From positions 2,046,001 to 2,110,000 of the forward strand of contig NZ_CP050831.1 of assembly GCF_012113595.1 (NCBI RefSeq): 64,000 nt of DNA. The letters run 5' to 3'. The position numbers and the translations under genes are program-made. The notes below the pieces were generated by a model. It searched no databases, had not been told where the DNA came from, and saw only the letters and a program-made list of their open reading frames with translations. Positions 17,747-27,700 of this stretch are shown piece after piece. The stretch comes from Bacteroides faecium. Lineage in GTDB: Bacteria; Bacteroidota; Bacteroidia; Bacteroidales; Bacteroidaceae. How positions within the stretch are numbered: the stretch's first letter is position 1; every line of letters begins with the position of its first letter.

Positions 17747-19945
17747 ATGAAATACTATAATAGAATTTTACTGCTTGCTATGGTTGCCGGAATAACTGTA
17801 TCTTGTGCGGATGCACTTTTTGCAGACTTCAAGACGGAGAAACCGGAGAGTCTGAAAAAGTATGAGTACTTGAACGAATATGGTGATTTGAAAACATATA
17901 TTAATCGTACCACCCATCCCGACTTCAAGTTGGGAACGGGGGTCACGGTGAGTGATTTCTTGAAGCAAGATTTGGTTTATACTTTGACTGCCAACAACTA
18001 TGACGACGTGACGGCTGGTAATGCCATGAAATATAGCTCATGCGTAGATGCCAAAGGGAATATGGATTTCGGTACAGTCAAGAAGTTTGTGAAAACTGCT
18101 AAAGAAACGGGAATCAGTATTTACGGACATACGCTCTGTTGGCATTCACAACAGCAAAATGCTTATTTGAATGGGCTGATTGCGGATAAAGAACTGGAAC
18201 CGGATCCTGGAAGTTCAGAAATCGCACTTCATATAAAAACTTCGAATCCTCAATCGAATGTATGGGATTGGGAATTGTATTATGATTTGGATGAAGCATT
18301 AATAGCAAATCAAGAATATACCATAAGTGTGCGGATGAAGGCTTCTTCGGCTATAACCTTTCCGTTTTGGCCGGGGAAGAAAGATGGATCTGACACGCAA
18401 TATGGTGCAGGGACCTTTTCAGCGGGTGAGCAATGGTCAACTAACACATTTACGTTTACGCCTTCTGCTGATATAGATAGGTTACGATTCTGTTTCGGTT
18501 TGTTTGGCGGTGATTTGTATTTTGATGATTTAACATTGACTGCCGTGGGCTCTGAAAAAAATTTGATTGTGAACTCTACTTTCGAAGAAAGCAAAGATCT
18601 GTCCCGATGGAGCAAAGCGAGTTGGATTGATTTTGCCTATGGTATAGAGGAGGTTCAGGAAAGTGGATCCGTGTTAACTAATGTATATATATTAGAGGAT
18701 GACTTTTCAAGTGGGACGGCTATGATGGGCTGGGGAAATAATTCGACTCGGCAGGTGATTGACGGAATACATCAAATGACAAATCCGTCGGAAGTAAATT
18801 CTTGGGAAGCACAGGCTGGCTATGATTTTTCAGCTCCTTTGACAGAAGGGACTACCTATTTCTTAAAGATGAAGATTAAAGGCAGTGTAGCAGGTAGCAT
18901 TGGGGCGGCCTTTCAAAAACCGGACGGATTTGCCGGGCGTGGTGACTTCCCTTCCATACCAATTACAACAGAATGGGAAGAGGTTACTGTATTTACCAAC
19001 TGCACGGGAGATGCGGCTACTCGTATTCTTTTTAACTATGGGAAGTATGTCGGTACCATCTATATTGATGATTTGTCTATATATTGGCAGAAATCGGGTA
19101 ATACGATTCCTCTGACTCCTGAAGAGAAAGAAGAAATCCTAACGAACGAACTGGAACGTTGGATTAAAGGTATGTTGGAATCTTGCGGTGGTTATGTTAA
19201 AGCATGGGATGTCGTGAATGAACCTATTTCCGGAAAAGATTCGGATGGAGATGGTTATTACGATCTGCAGTCAGCTTCTCAAACAGATGATAATGGTGTC
19301 TCCGGTGAAAACTTCTATTGGCAGGATTATTTGGGTGATGATTACGCCCGTATTCCGATTAAGTTTGCGCGTAAGTATTTTGCGGAGTCCGGTGGTAACC
19401 CTGATGAGTTGAAGCTTTTTATTAACGACTATAATCTGGAATCCGACTGGGATCAGAATAAGAAGTTAAAGAGCTTGATACATTGGATCGAACGTTGGGA
19501 GTCTGACGGGGAAACAAAGGTGGACGGTATCGGTACTCAAATGCATGTGTCTTACTATATGAGTCCTGCTACTCAGGCTAGTAAGGAAAACGCCATTATC
19601 AATATGTTTACCCTGTTAGCTTCTACCGGTAAGCTCATAAAGATCACAGAATTGGATATGGGTATTGTCGATGCAGCCGGTGAAACGATACTGACAGAGA
19701 ATCTGACAGACGAAATGCAGCAGAATATGTCTGATTTCTATCAGTTCATTATTGAGAAATACTTTGAGATTATTCCGGTGGCACAGCAATATGGCATCAC
19801 TCATTGGAGCCCGACAGACAGCCCTTCTGAAAACTCCTTCTGGAGAAAAGGACAGCCAATTGGTCTGTGGGATTTGAATTACAACCGCAAACCTGTCTAT
19901 GTCGGTTTCCTTGAAGGTTTGAAAAATGGTACTGCCAGTAAATAA
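17747..19945 (+). CDS. GH10 endo-xylanase split by a tandem CBM insertion, surface lipoprotein
   Basis: The 732-residue lipoprotein has Cys20 in V-S-C followed by A-D-A-L-F-A-D. The GH10 barrel starts normally (G-H-T-L-C-W-H near residue 130) but is interrupted from about 152 to 445 by two beta-sandwich CBM4-like modules. It then resumes with the acid/base Glu492 in D-V-V-N-E-P and the nucleophile Glu635 in I-T-E-L-D. Inserted CBMs at this barrel position are known in Bacteroidetes surface xylanases. It would make the first endo-cuts in xylan at the cell surface, next to the SusCD pairs. A stem-loop lies in the 127-bp gap after the stop. Confidence 0.95.
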   Translation: MKYYNRILLLAMVAGITVSCADALFADFKTEKPESLKKYEYLNEYGDLKTYINRTTHPDFKLGTGVTVSDFLKQDLVYTLTANNYDDVTAGNAMKYSSCVDAKGNMDFGTVKKFVKTAKETGISIYGHTLCWHSQQQNAYLNGLIADKELEPDPGSSEIALHIKTSNPQSNVWDWELYYDLDEALIANQEYTISVRMKASSAITFPFWPGKKDGSDTQYGAGTFSAGEQWSTNTFTFTPSADIDRLRFCFGLFGGDLYFDDLTLTAVGSEKNLIVNSTFEESKDLSRWSKASWIDFAYGIEEVQESGSVLTNVYILEDDFSSGTAMMGWGNNSTRQVIDGIHQMTNPSEVNSWEAQAGYDFSAPLTEGTTYFLKMKIKGSVAGSIGAAFQKPDGFAGRGDFPSIPITTEWEEVTVFTNCTGDAATRILFNYGKYVGTIYIDDLSIYWQKSGNTIPLTPEEKEEILTNELERWIKGMLESCGGYVKAWDVVNEPISGKDSDGDGYYDLQSASQTDDNGVSGENFYWQDYLGDDYARIPIKFARKYFAESGGNPDELKLFINDYNLESDWDQNKKLKSLIHWIERWESDGETKVDGIGTQMHVSYYMSPATQASKENAIINMFTLLASTGKLIKITELDMGIVDAAGETILTENLTDEMQQNMSDFYQFIIEKYFEIIPVAQQYGITHWSPTDSPSENSFWRKGQPIGLWDLNYNRKPVYVGFLEGLKNGTASK

Positions 19946-20003
19946 ATGAGGTAGAAAACTATCATGTAGTTTATGCTGATTTAGATTAGGCACGCTCGTC
20001 CGG

Positions 20004-20034
20004 ATAGCGGAGTCTCTCGATAGAACTCCGCTAT
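20004..20034 (+). terminator. Stem-loop after the GH10 gene
   Basis: A perfect 10-bp stem (20004-20013 with 20025-20034, ATAGCGGAGT and its complement) with an 11-base loop is followed by TATTTT. It can act as a terminator or partial attenuator, lowering expression of the downstream GH5, esterase and GH43 relative to the SusCD-GH10 block. Confidence 0.65.
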
Positions 20035-20072
20035 TATTTTAAATAGATGTAATTAAATAGATTGATGAAATT

Positions 20073-21398
20073 ATGAAAAGAATAATAGGTATATTAACTT
20101 TGTCTTGTCTGCTGTTTTCTGCTTGTGCCAAGGATGAAATTCCGCAAGAGGAAAACGAAAAGAAAACAGAAGAGACAACACCCGGTGATGATACCGGCGG
20201 TGATAAATCGGATGATGATCCTGATTCTCCGAAGCTGGTTGTTCCTTTACATGTAGAGGGACGTTATCTGAAAAATGAACAAGGAAAAATAGTCAACTTG
20301 CATGGATTTACGCAGACTTATAGTCCTTATTTTAATAACAACGCATGGAGTAATTATGATGTAAGCAGTTGTCTTAGCTATAACAAAAGTATGGTGGATA
20401 AAATACTGGCTGCCGGATGGAAATTTAACTTTGTACGTCTGCATATGGATCCTTATTGGAGTGATGATACTACGTTGCCTTATGTGCGTTATGAAGGACA
20501 TGAACGTTTCTCGGAAACACGTTTCAAGAAGTACCTGAAAGAGTTATTTGTCCCGATGGCGGAATACTTTATTTCTAAAGGGATGTATGTGGTGATGCGC
20601 CCGCCGGGAGTTTGTCCACATGCAGGTGATACTGAAGATAACAGGTATCTAGGTCTAGAGTTGGGAGATTCTTATCAGGAGTTTCTGCTGAAAGTGTGGG
20701 ATATTGTATCGCAGAATGCTGTTGTGAAGAATAATCCCGGAATTATGTTCGAGTTGGCTAATGAACCCGTTCATATAAAAGGTACAGACGGTAAATATGG
20801 TGGTGACGGTGATGCTTGCTTCATCAATATGCAAAAGTATTTTCAGGCGATTGTTGATAAAATACGTGGAAATGCTTGTAACAATATTATTTGGGTACCC
20901 GGATTGGGCTGGCAATCTCAGTATAGTGGCTATAAAGACCATCGTATCGAAGGAGAAAATATTGGTTTTGCCGTACACTGTTATCCGGGCTGGTATGGAA
21001 GTGATGCCGAACAGGACAGTGGTGAAGGAAATGGCTCCTCTACAGGAGGGGGATATGAACCTTTCCAACGTGGTTGGGACAAGCAGGTCGGTCCGGTGGC
21101 TAGTTTTGCTCCTGTCATGGTGACTGAGATAGACTGGGCACCGAAGAAATATGATGCAACATGGGGGAAAAGTATTACGGGAGTGGCGAAAGGCGAAGGT
21201 TTTGGAGCTAATTTCAAATATATAGCCGATCAATCCGGCAATGTTTCCTGGCTGTTCTTTACTACAAAGTCTCATGAACTGGCTGCTTTTAAGGATGTAG
21301 CGGGTGAACCGGGAAACTATACTTTTTTGAATGATCCGGAAGCGTGCCCGTGGGCTATTTATCACTGGTTTAAAGAGTATGCCGAAATGGATGAATAA
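20073..21398 (+). CDS. GH5 endo-glycanase lipoprotein, probable xylanase
   Basis: The 441-residue lipoprotein has lipobox F-S-A-C (Cys18), followed by a strongly acidic linker rich in D, E, T and G to about residue 55, a pattern expected for surface display on a flexible tether. The GH5 barrel follows, with acid/base Glu231 in F-E-L-A-N-E-P and nucleophile Glu352 in V-M-V-T-E-I-D-W. GH5 enzymes in Bacteroides xylan loci (for example subfamily 21) act on xylan, so xylanase is the likeliest role, but the subfamily was not verified. It sits 22 bp before the double esterase gene. Confidence 0.88.
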   Translation: MKRIIGILTLSCLLFSACAKDEIPQEENEKKTEETTPGDDTGGDKSDDDPDSPKLVVPLHVEGRYLKNEQGKIVNLHGFTQTYSPYFNNNAWSNYDVSSCLSYNKSMVDKILAAGWKFNFVRLHMDPYWSDDTTLPYVRYEGHERFSETRFKKYLKELFVPMAEYFISKGMYVVMRPPGVCPHAGDTEDNRYLGLELGDSYQEFLLKVWDIVSQNAVVKNNPGIMFELANEPVHIKGTDGKYGGDGDACFINMQKYFQAIVDKIRGNACNNIIWVPGLGWQSQYSGYKDHRIEGENIGFAVHCYPGWYGSDAEQDSGEGNGSSTGGGYEPFQRGWDKQVGPVASFAPVMVTEIDWAPKKYDATWGKSITGVAKGEGFGANFKYIADQSGNVSWLFFTTKSHELAAFKDVAGEPGNYTFLNDPEACPWAIYHWFKEYAEMDE

Positions 21399-21419
21399 TA
21401 ATATCAGTTTTGTTACAAG

Positions 21420-23336
21420 ATGAAAAATATTATTTTATTGAGTTGTATGTTATGTGCAAGCATATTTGCCTTTGCACAAGACCCTAATTTCCATATTTAC
21501 CTTTGTCTAGGACAATCCAATATGGAAGGGAATGCAAAAATAGAAGCGCAGGATACGTGCAATGTCAATGAACGCTTTCTGATGATGGCGGCTGTTGATT
21601 GTCCGTCTTTGGGACGTGTCAAAGGACAGTGGTATAAAGCTGTTCCACCATTGGTACGTTGCCATACAGGGTTAACGCCTGCCGATTATTTCGGTCGTAC
21701 ATTGGTGGAAAGGCTGCCTGATAATATGAAGGTGGGTGTCATCAATGTAGCTGTAGGTGGTTGCAAGATTGAACTGTTTGATGAGGAGAATTGCGAAGAG
21801 CATATTGCCTCTCAACCGGAATGGCTGAAAAATACCGCGAAAGCGTATGGTAATAATCCTTACCGTAGACTAAAGGAATTGGCTGTAGAAGCACAGAAAG
21901 CGGGTGTGATTAAAGGTATCCTCTTACATCAAGGCGAGTCTAATACCGGTGATAAAGAGTGGCCTCAAAAAGTGAAGAGAGTCTATGAGAATCTGTTGAG
22001 GGATTTGAATCTTCAGGCAAAGGATGTTCCCTTACTGGCGGGAGAAGTGGTGCATGCCGACCAGAATGGTAGATGTGCAAGCATGAATGAGATAATCAAT
22101 ACGCTGCCGCAAGCGATTCCGACTGCGTACGTGATTCCTTCTTCGGGCTGTCCTGCCGCAGAAGATAATTTGCATTTCACGGCAGAAGGATACAGAAAAT
22201 TGGGAGTGCGGTATGCCGAGAAACGACTCCTTTTGTTGGAGAAAGAACCAAACTCCGGAATTACTACCGAACCGGCATCCACTAATATTCCGGGATATGA
22301 CTATCCCCGGGTGGATAAAGAGGGGCGTGCTCATTTTCGTTTCTATGCTCCGCAGGCTACTAAACTACAAGTGGATTGTTGCGGAAAGAAGTATGATATG
22401 TGGAAAGATGCCGGAGGACTCTGGACGGTAACGACCGATCCTCTACCTGTAGGATTCCATTATTATTTTCTGATAGCAGACGGAGTGTCGGTAACAGATC
22501 CTTCCAGTTACACGTTCTTCGGTTGTTGCCGTGTGGCAAGTGGTATCGAAATCCCTGAAGGTGAAGAGGGGGATTATTATCATCCTCAACAAGTACCTCA
22601 CGGACAAGTTCGTTCCTGTACGTATTATTCGGAAACACAAAAAGAGTTTCGTCGGTGTATGGTATATACGCCGGCAGAGTATGAAACTCATCCGAAGAAG
22701 CGTTATCCGGTACTATATTTGCAGCATGGTATGGGAGAAGATGAAACCGGCTGGAGCACACAAGGACGTATGAATCACATTATGGATAATTTGATTGCAT
22801 CCGGCAAGTGCGTGCCGATGTTGGTAGTGATGGATAGCGGAGATGTGGAAGCTCCGTTCCGGCCGCGTCCCGGAAAGGATATAAATGAAGAGCGGGCTCT
22901 GTATGGCGCAACTTTTTATGATGTTATCCTGAAAGACTTGATACCTATGATAGATCGTACGTTCCGCACCAAGACCGACCGCGAACATCGTGCAATGGCA
23001 GGATTGTCGTGGGGAGGACACCAGACTTTCAATACTACACTGCCCCACCTGGACAAGTTCTCTTATATAGGGAGTTTTAGCGGAGCAATTTTCGGATTGG
23101 ATATGAAAACTTGTTTTAACGGAGTATTTTCCGATGCGGACGGGTTCAATAAAAGGGTGAATTATTTCTTTCTTGGTTGTGGTACGGAAGAACAAATGGG
23201 AACAAAGAAAATGGTAGAATCACTCCGCGAATTGGGAATCAAAGTCGATTATTATGAATCGAAAGGTACGGGACATGAATGGTTGACTTGGAGACGTTGC
23301 CTGAAAGAGTTTCTTCCAAACCTGTTTAAACATTAA
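21420..23336 (+). CDS. Double esterase: CE6-like acetyl esterase fused to CE1 feruloyl/acetyl esterase
   Basis: This 638-residue secreted fusion starts with a signal peptide ending F-A-F-A-Q. Residues about 20-285 form an SGNH/CE6-like esterase with Ser33 in G-Q-S-N-M-E-G, the block H-Q-G-E-S-N and a D-N-L-H-F motif supplying Asp/His. Residues about 295-380 are a CBM48-like early-set domain (F-R-F-Y-A-P-Q-A). Residues about 395-638 are a CE1 alpha/beta hydrolase with Ser530 in G-L-S-W-G-G and a late His in G-T-G-H-E-W. One chain can therefore remove two ester types, probably acetyl and feruloyl groups, from xylan. It overlaps no neighbour and is followed after 5 bp by a GH43. Confidence 0.9.
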   Translation: MKNIILLSCMLCASIFAFAQDPNFHIYLCLGQSNMEGNAKIEAQDTCNVNERFLMMAAVDCPSLGRVKGQWYKAVPPLVRCHTGLTPADYFGRTLVERLPDNMKVGVINVAVGGCKIELFDEENCEEHIASQPEWLKNTAKAYGNNPYRRLKELAVEAQKAGVIKGILLHQGESNTGDKEWPQKVKRVYENLLRDLNLQAKDVPLLAGEVVHADQNGRCASMNEIINTLPQAIPTAYVIPSSGCPAAEDNLHFTAEGYRKLGVRYAEKRLLLLEKEPNSGITTEPASTNIPGYDYPRVDKEGRAHFRFYAPQATKLQVDCCGKKYDMWKDAGGLWTVTTDPLPVGFHYYFLIADGVSVTDPSSYTFFGCCRVASGIEIPEGEEGDYYHPQQVPHGQVRSCTYYSETQKEFRRCMVYTPAEYETHPKKRYPVLYLQHGMGEDETGWSTQGRMNHIMDNLIASGKCVPMLVVMDSGDVEAPFRPRPGKDINEERALYGATFYDVILKDLIPMIDRTFRTKTDREHRAMAGLSWGGHQTFNTTLPHLDKFSYIGSFSGAIFGLDMKTCFNGVFSDADGFNKRVNYFFLGCGTEEQMGTKKMVESLRELGIKVDYYESKGTGHEWLTWRRCLKEFLPNLFKH

Positions 23337-23341
23337 ATAAT

Positions 23342-24727
23342 ATGAATATGAAACTTAAACAAGTTGCGGCAGTATTGCTGTTTTTAGGGATATTGCCATA
23401 TCATTTATCTGCGCAAAATCCGATTGTACAAACTTGCTATACTTCAGATCCTGCCCCTATGGTGCATGATGGCACATTGTATGTCTATACGGGACATGAT
23501 GAAGATAAGGCTGATTTTTTCTGGATGCAGGAATGGCGCGTGTATTCTACCAAAGATATGGTGAACTGGACTGACCATGGTTCTCCTCTTGCTATTGAAT
23601 CATTTGCTTGGGCGGACGATCGTGCCTGGGCAGCACAGTGCATCGAGCGTAATGGTAAATTCTACTGGTATGTCTGTTTGCACTCTAAACTGACCAATAC
23701 CATGGCGATCGGTGTGGCAGTCGGTGATACGCCTGTCGGTCCTTTTAAGGATGCCATCGGTAAACCCCTTCATGACGGGAGCTGGGATTATATAGATCCT
23801 ACCGTATATATAGATGATGACGGTCGTGCTTATCTGTATTGGGGAAATCCGAATATCTATTATGCAGAATTGAATGAAGATATGATTTCTTTGAAAGGTG
23901 AAGTGGGCAAACTGGAACAGACTGTTGAAAGCTTTGGTGCACCCAATCCGGAAAAGCGTGTCAAAGGTGTTAAGTATAAAGATACTTATACAGAAGGTCC
24001 ATGGCTTCATAAACGGGAAGGAAAATACTATCTTCTTTATGCTGCCGGAGGTGTACCCGAACATATTGCCTATTCCATGAGTGACGGACCTCTTGGTCCG
24101 TGGAAGTATATGGGAGAAATCATGCCTTTACAAGATACGGGCTCGTTTACTAACCATTGTGGAGTGATAGACTATAAAGGCAATTCTTATTTCTTCTATC
24201 ATACGGGTAAGCTGCCGGGTGGTGGAGGCTTCGGGCGAAGTGCAGCGGTGGAGCAATTTAAGTATAATGCTGACGGCACTTTCCCGATTATTAATGCTAC
24301 CCGGGAAGGGGTGTCACCGGTAGGTACGCTCAATCCTTACGAAAGGGTGGAAGCTGAAACAATAGCTTTTTCCGAGGGTGTGAAGTCCGAACCAAATGTG
24401 AAAACCGGTATATATATATCTGAAATTCATAATGGAGATTATATAAAGGTACGTGAAGTGGATTTCGGCAATAAATCTCCCAAACGGTTCACTGCTACCG
24501 TTGCCAGTGCCCTTCGTGGCGGGACACTTGAAGTACGTACAGACAGTATAAGCGGACCATTAATTGCGGAACTGACTATTCCTTCAACGGGAGGTTGGGA
24601 ATGCTGGAAAACATTGCAGACTGATATTGTAAAACCGGTCACAGGAATACAAGATATTTATTTTGTATTCAAAGGACGTAAAGGCTGCAAACTGTTTAAC
24701 TTTGATTGGTACAAGTTTAACAGATAA
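23342..24727 (+). CDS. GH43 glycosidase with C-terminal CBM6 (second copy)
   Basis: The 461-residue secreted protein has a signal peptide ending L-S-A-Q, a GH43 propeller (base Asp in S-D-P-A-P-M, modulator Asp in Y-I-D-P-T-V-Y, acid Glu in T-E-G-P-W) and a CBM6-like C-terminal sandwich (Y-E-R-V-E-A-E-T). It is paralogous to the protein at 3380-4711 but carries an extra loop near residues 195-215 (P-N-P-E-K-R-V-K-G-V-K) before the acid Glu, which may change side-chain specificity. It is the last gene of the + strand xylan operon and converges on the HTCS gene with 21 bp between stops. Confidence 0.9.
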   Translation: MNMKLKQVAAVLLFLGILPYHLSAQNPIVQTCYTSDPAPMVHDGTLYVYTGHDEDKADFFWMQEWRVYSTKDMVNWTDHGSPLAIESFAWADDRAWAAQCIERNGKFYWYVCLHSKLTNTMAIGVAVGDTPVGPFKDAIGKPLHDGSWDYIDPTVYIDDDGRAYLYWGNPNIYYAELNEDMISLKGEVGKLEQTVESFGAPNPEKRVKGVKYKDTYTEGPWLHKREGKYYLLYAAGGVPEHIAYSMSDGPLGPWKYMGEIMPLQDTGSFTNHCGVIDYKGNSYFFYHTGKLPGGGGFGRSAAVEQFKYNADGTFPIINATREGVSPVGTLNPYERVEAETIAFSEGVKSEPNVKTGIYISEIHNGDYIKVREVDFGNKSPKRFTATVASALRGGTLEVRTDSISGPLIAELTIPSTGGWECWKTLQTDIVKPVTGIQDIYFVFKGRKGCKLFNFDWYKFNR

Positions 24728-24736
24728 ACATGCTAG

Positions 24737-24776
24737 AGAGCAGTTGGGTTACTCTTCTTTTTTACTCAACTGCTCT
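24737..24776. terminator. Bidirectional terminator overlapping the 3' end of the HTCS gene
   Basis: A perfect 10-bp inverted repeat (24737-24746 and 24767-24776) with a 20-base loop sits between the converging GH43 and HTCS genes. The loop and right arm encode the last residues of the HTCS, so the end of the coding sequence doubles as the terminator. Confidence 0.6.
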
Positions 24777-27700
24777 TTCATATACATTGAAGGCGGCATT
24801 CCATACAGTTCTTTGAATGTTGTCGAGAAATTGTTAGGATCAGTGAATCCTGTTAACATGGCTATTTCGGATATGGTATGCTGTTTTTCGGACAATAAAC
24901 GAGCGGCTTCTTTTAAACGTATATTACGTATAAAGTCACGGGTTGTCTGGTTGGTGAGCTCCTTGAGTTTCCTGTGAAGATGTACGCGGCTGATACCTAC
25001 TTCGGTAGTGATTGTCTCTATCGTTAAGTTAGGGTTGCTGATATTTTCATTAATCACTTTCATGACACGTTCCATCAACTTTTCGTCGGGTGATTTCACT
25101 TCCAGTTTCTGAACCTTGTTCTCTTGATCCTGTTGACCTGTAAATACCTTGCGCAACTGTTGGCGTGTATTAATCAGATTTTCCGCTGTCTTTTGCAGGA
25201 TTTCGATATTGAATGGCTTCATGATATAAGCATCGGCTCCTGTGTTCAGACCTTCCAGATTATCTTCTTCTCTTGTTTTTGCGGTAAGCAAAATGACTGG
25301 GATATGGTTGAGGTTTACATTCTGTTTGATTTTTCTGCATAAGGTAAGTCCGTCCATTTCAGGCATCATGATGTCACTGATGACTAAATCCGGAGTCTTT
25401 TTAAATATCAGTTCCAGTGCTTCTTTGCCATTACAGCATTCCATGATATGGAATTTGTCCCCGAACTCCTTCGCTATATAATTCCGGATTTCTTCATCAT
25501 CCTCAACAATTAATACATGATATTTCGTTTTCACCCTGCCTTTCCTTTCTTCCTCTTGTTCTATAGCATGAGAAATGACGGGAGTTACTGGTGCGGCTAT
25601 TGTTGTCCCTTTTTCATTGTTATCTACTTCTTCCGGACGCAGATGCTTGTTTCCCAATGGCAGCCGGATAATAAACCGGCAGCCCGGTTGTTCTTTATTA
25701 TTTTCTACAAATATGATTCCGTGGTGCAATTCCACTAGTGAGCGGGTAAGATGTAATCCTATTCCCGTGCCGCCTTTCGGATTGTGCTGGCTGTTGCGAA
25801 TCTGATAGAAACGTTCGAAGATGTGCTCCTTTTCCTTCTCGTCAATACCGGTTCCGGTATCCGAGATAATTATTTCGGCATATTGTTTCAAGGGCTCAGG
25901 TTGGGTGTTATCTTCTCCTGTGCGGATCGTGATATCTATGTTCCCTTTTTCCGGAGTAAACTTGAAGGCGTTGGAAAGAATATTCAGGATAATCTTGTCA
26001 AAATTGGTTGTATCCACCCATACATTCAGTTTCCGGAGTGTACAATGAAGTTGTAGCTGGATATTTTTTGTATTTGCCTGTTGACCGAAAGTTGTACATA
26101 AATCCTCAATAAAAGGAATAATGTTGGTCTCCCGGAACATCAGGAACATTTGTCCTTTATCAATTTTCCGAATATCCATTAGTTGATTGACAAGATTCAG
26201 AATACGTTCCGCATTTCTGTAGATAATATGATATGTTTTCAAGCGTTCATTGTTGTCCTCATTCTTAATCAGTTTCTGTAGAGGGCTGATGATTAGAGAC
26301 ATCGGAGTGCGTATCTCATGAGAGATGTTGATAAAGAACTGCAATTTTGCTTCATTGATTTGTTCGGCATGGATATGTTGCAGCATTTCCTGATGCATTC
26401 TGTACCGATGTCTGATCTGAAGAATAACGATAAATATAATGGTCAGTAATAATAAGTAGTAGATAACTTTGGCCCACCATGAAGCATACCATGCAGGAGA
26501 TATGAAGATGGTAATTTCTTTTATATTTGAATACACAGTGTTGTCTTTTGCTCTGATTTTAAAGTTATAGGTACCGGGTTTCAGATTGCTGAATGAGATA
26601 CGGTTTACACCTTTGGGCAGGCTAATCCATTTTTCGTTGTTAATGGAATAAAGGTAGTTGATATGTTCGGGGGCATTTAGCTCCAGAGTTGCAAACTCGA
26701 TACTGAACACATTGTCTTTATAGGATAAATAAAACTCTTTTGCATTAAATACAGGGCAGTTGATAATATTGTGAATACCGGATTTCATTCCTTTTCTGAC
26801 CGGATTGTTATGCAGAAAAAAGTCGGTAATACGTATGTTCCATATTTTTGCCGGATTGATAATGTCTTGAGGGCTGAAGTAGGTGATGCCATTCATGCCT
26901 CCAAACCAGATGGTGCCCTGCTCATCTTTGAATGAGGCATTCTTGTAGAACTCATTCCCTTGTAATCCGTCACCTACATAATAATTGATGAATTTGTTGT
27001 TTTTCTTTTGAAATTGGGATATTCCCGCATTGCTGCTTATCCACAGGAAATCATCCTCGTCTCCTTGTATTGCATATATTGTGTTGCTGGGCAATCCATC
27101 CGCGGTGGTATAGGTCGTTATTTCTTTAGTCTCCTTGTTCCAACTTGACAGCCCTTCGGAACTTCCAAGCCATATAATTCCATGGTTGTCTTCATAAATT
27201 GAATAGATTACGTGCTGCGATAATATCTTGTAGCTATGAAAATCAGGGCTATCAAGGTCAATGCAGTTCATTCCGTCATAAGTTCCTACATATAATTTAT
27301 TGTCATCAGAATAGTGCAGGCAACCTATCCATTCATTTATCAAGGAAGAATTGGATTGTACAGAGGTGAACTTCTGTGTTTTGAGGTCATAATAAAATAG
27401 TCCGAATCCCATTGTCGCAACCCAAAGACGTTTGTTTTTATCTTCTGCAAAGTCATATACACGTTGTATATAGTTATTGTTCTTGTCCACTAGCTTGTAC
27501 TGGTAACTACATTGTCCTGTTCGTTTGTCCAGTTTTCCCATACCGTTGATAAATGAACCTATCCAAATGTTATCTTCTGAATCTTCATATAGTTTTATAA
27601 CAGTTGAAGGTACTGAATTGGGATGATTGGTATGTGAGAAATGTTTTGCGGGTTCTAACTTTTCTGTGAGAGCGTAAATACCGTCGTTGTCTGTTCCTAC

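Noticed and set aside
20655..21365. 236-codon minus-strand open frame opposite GH5
   Set aside because: It lies entirely inside the GH5 gene with both catalytic glutamates on the plus strand and shows no protein-like motifs.
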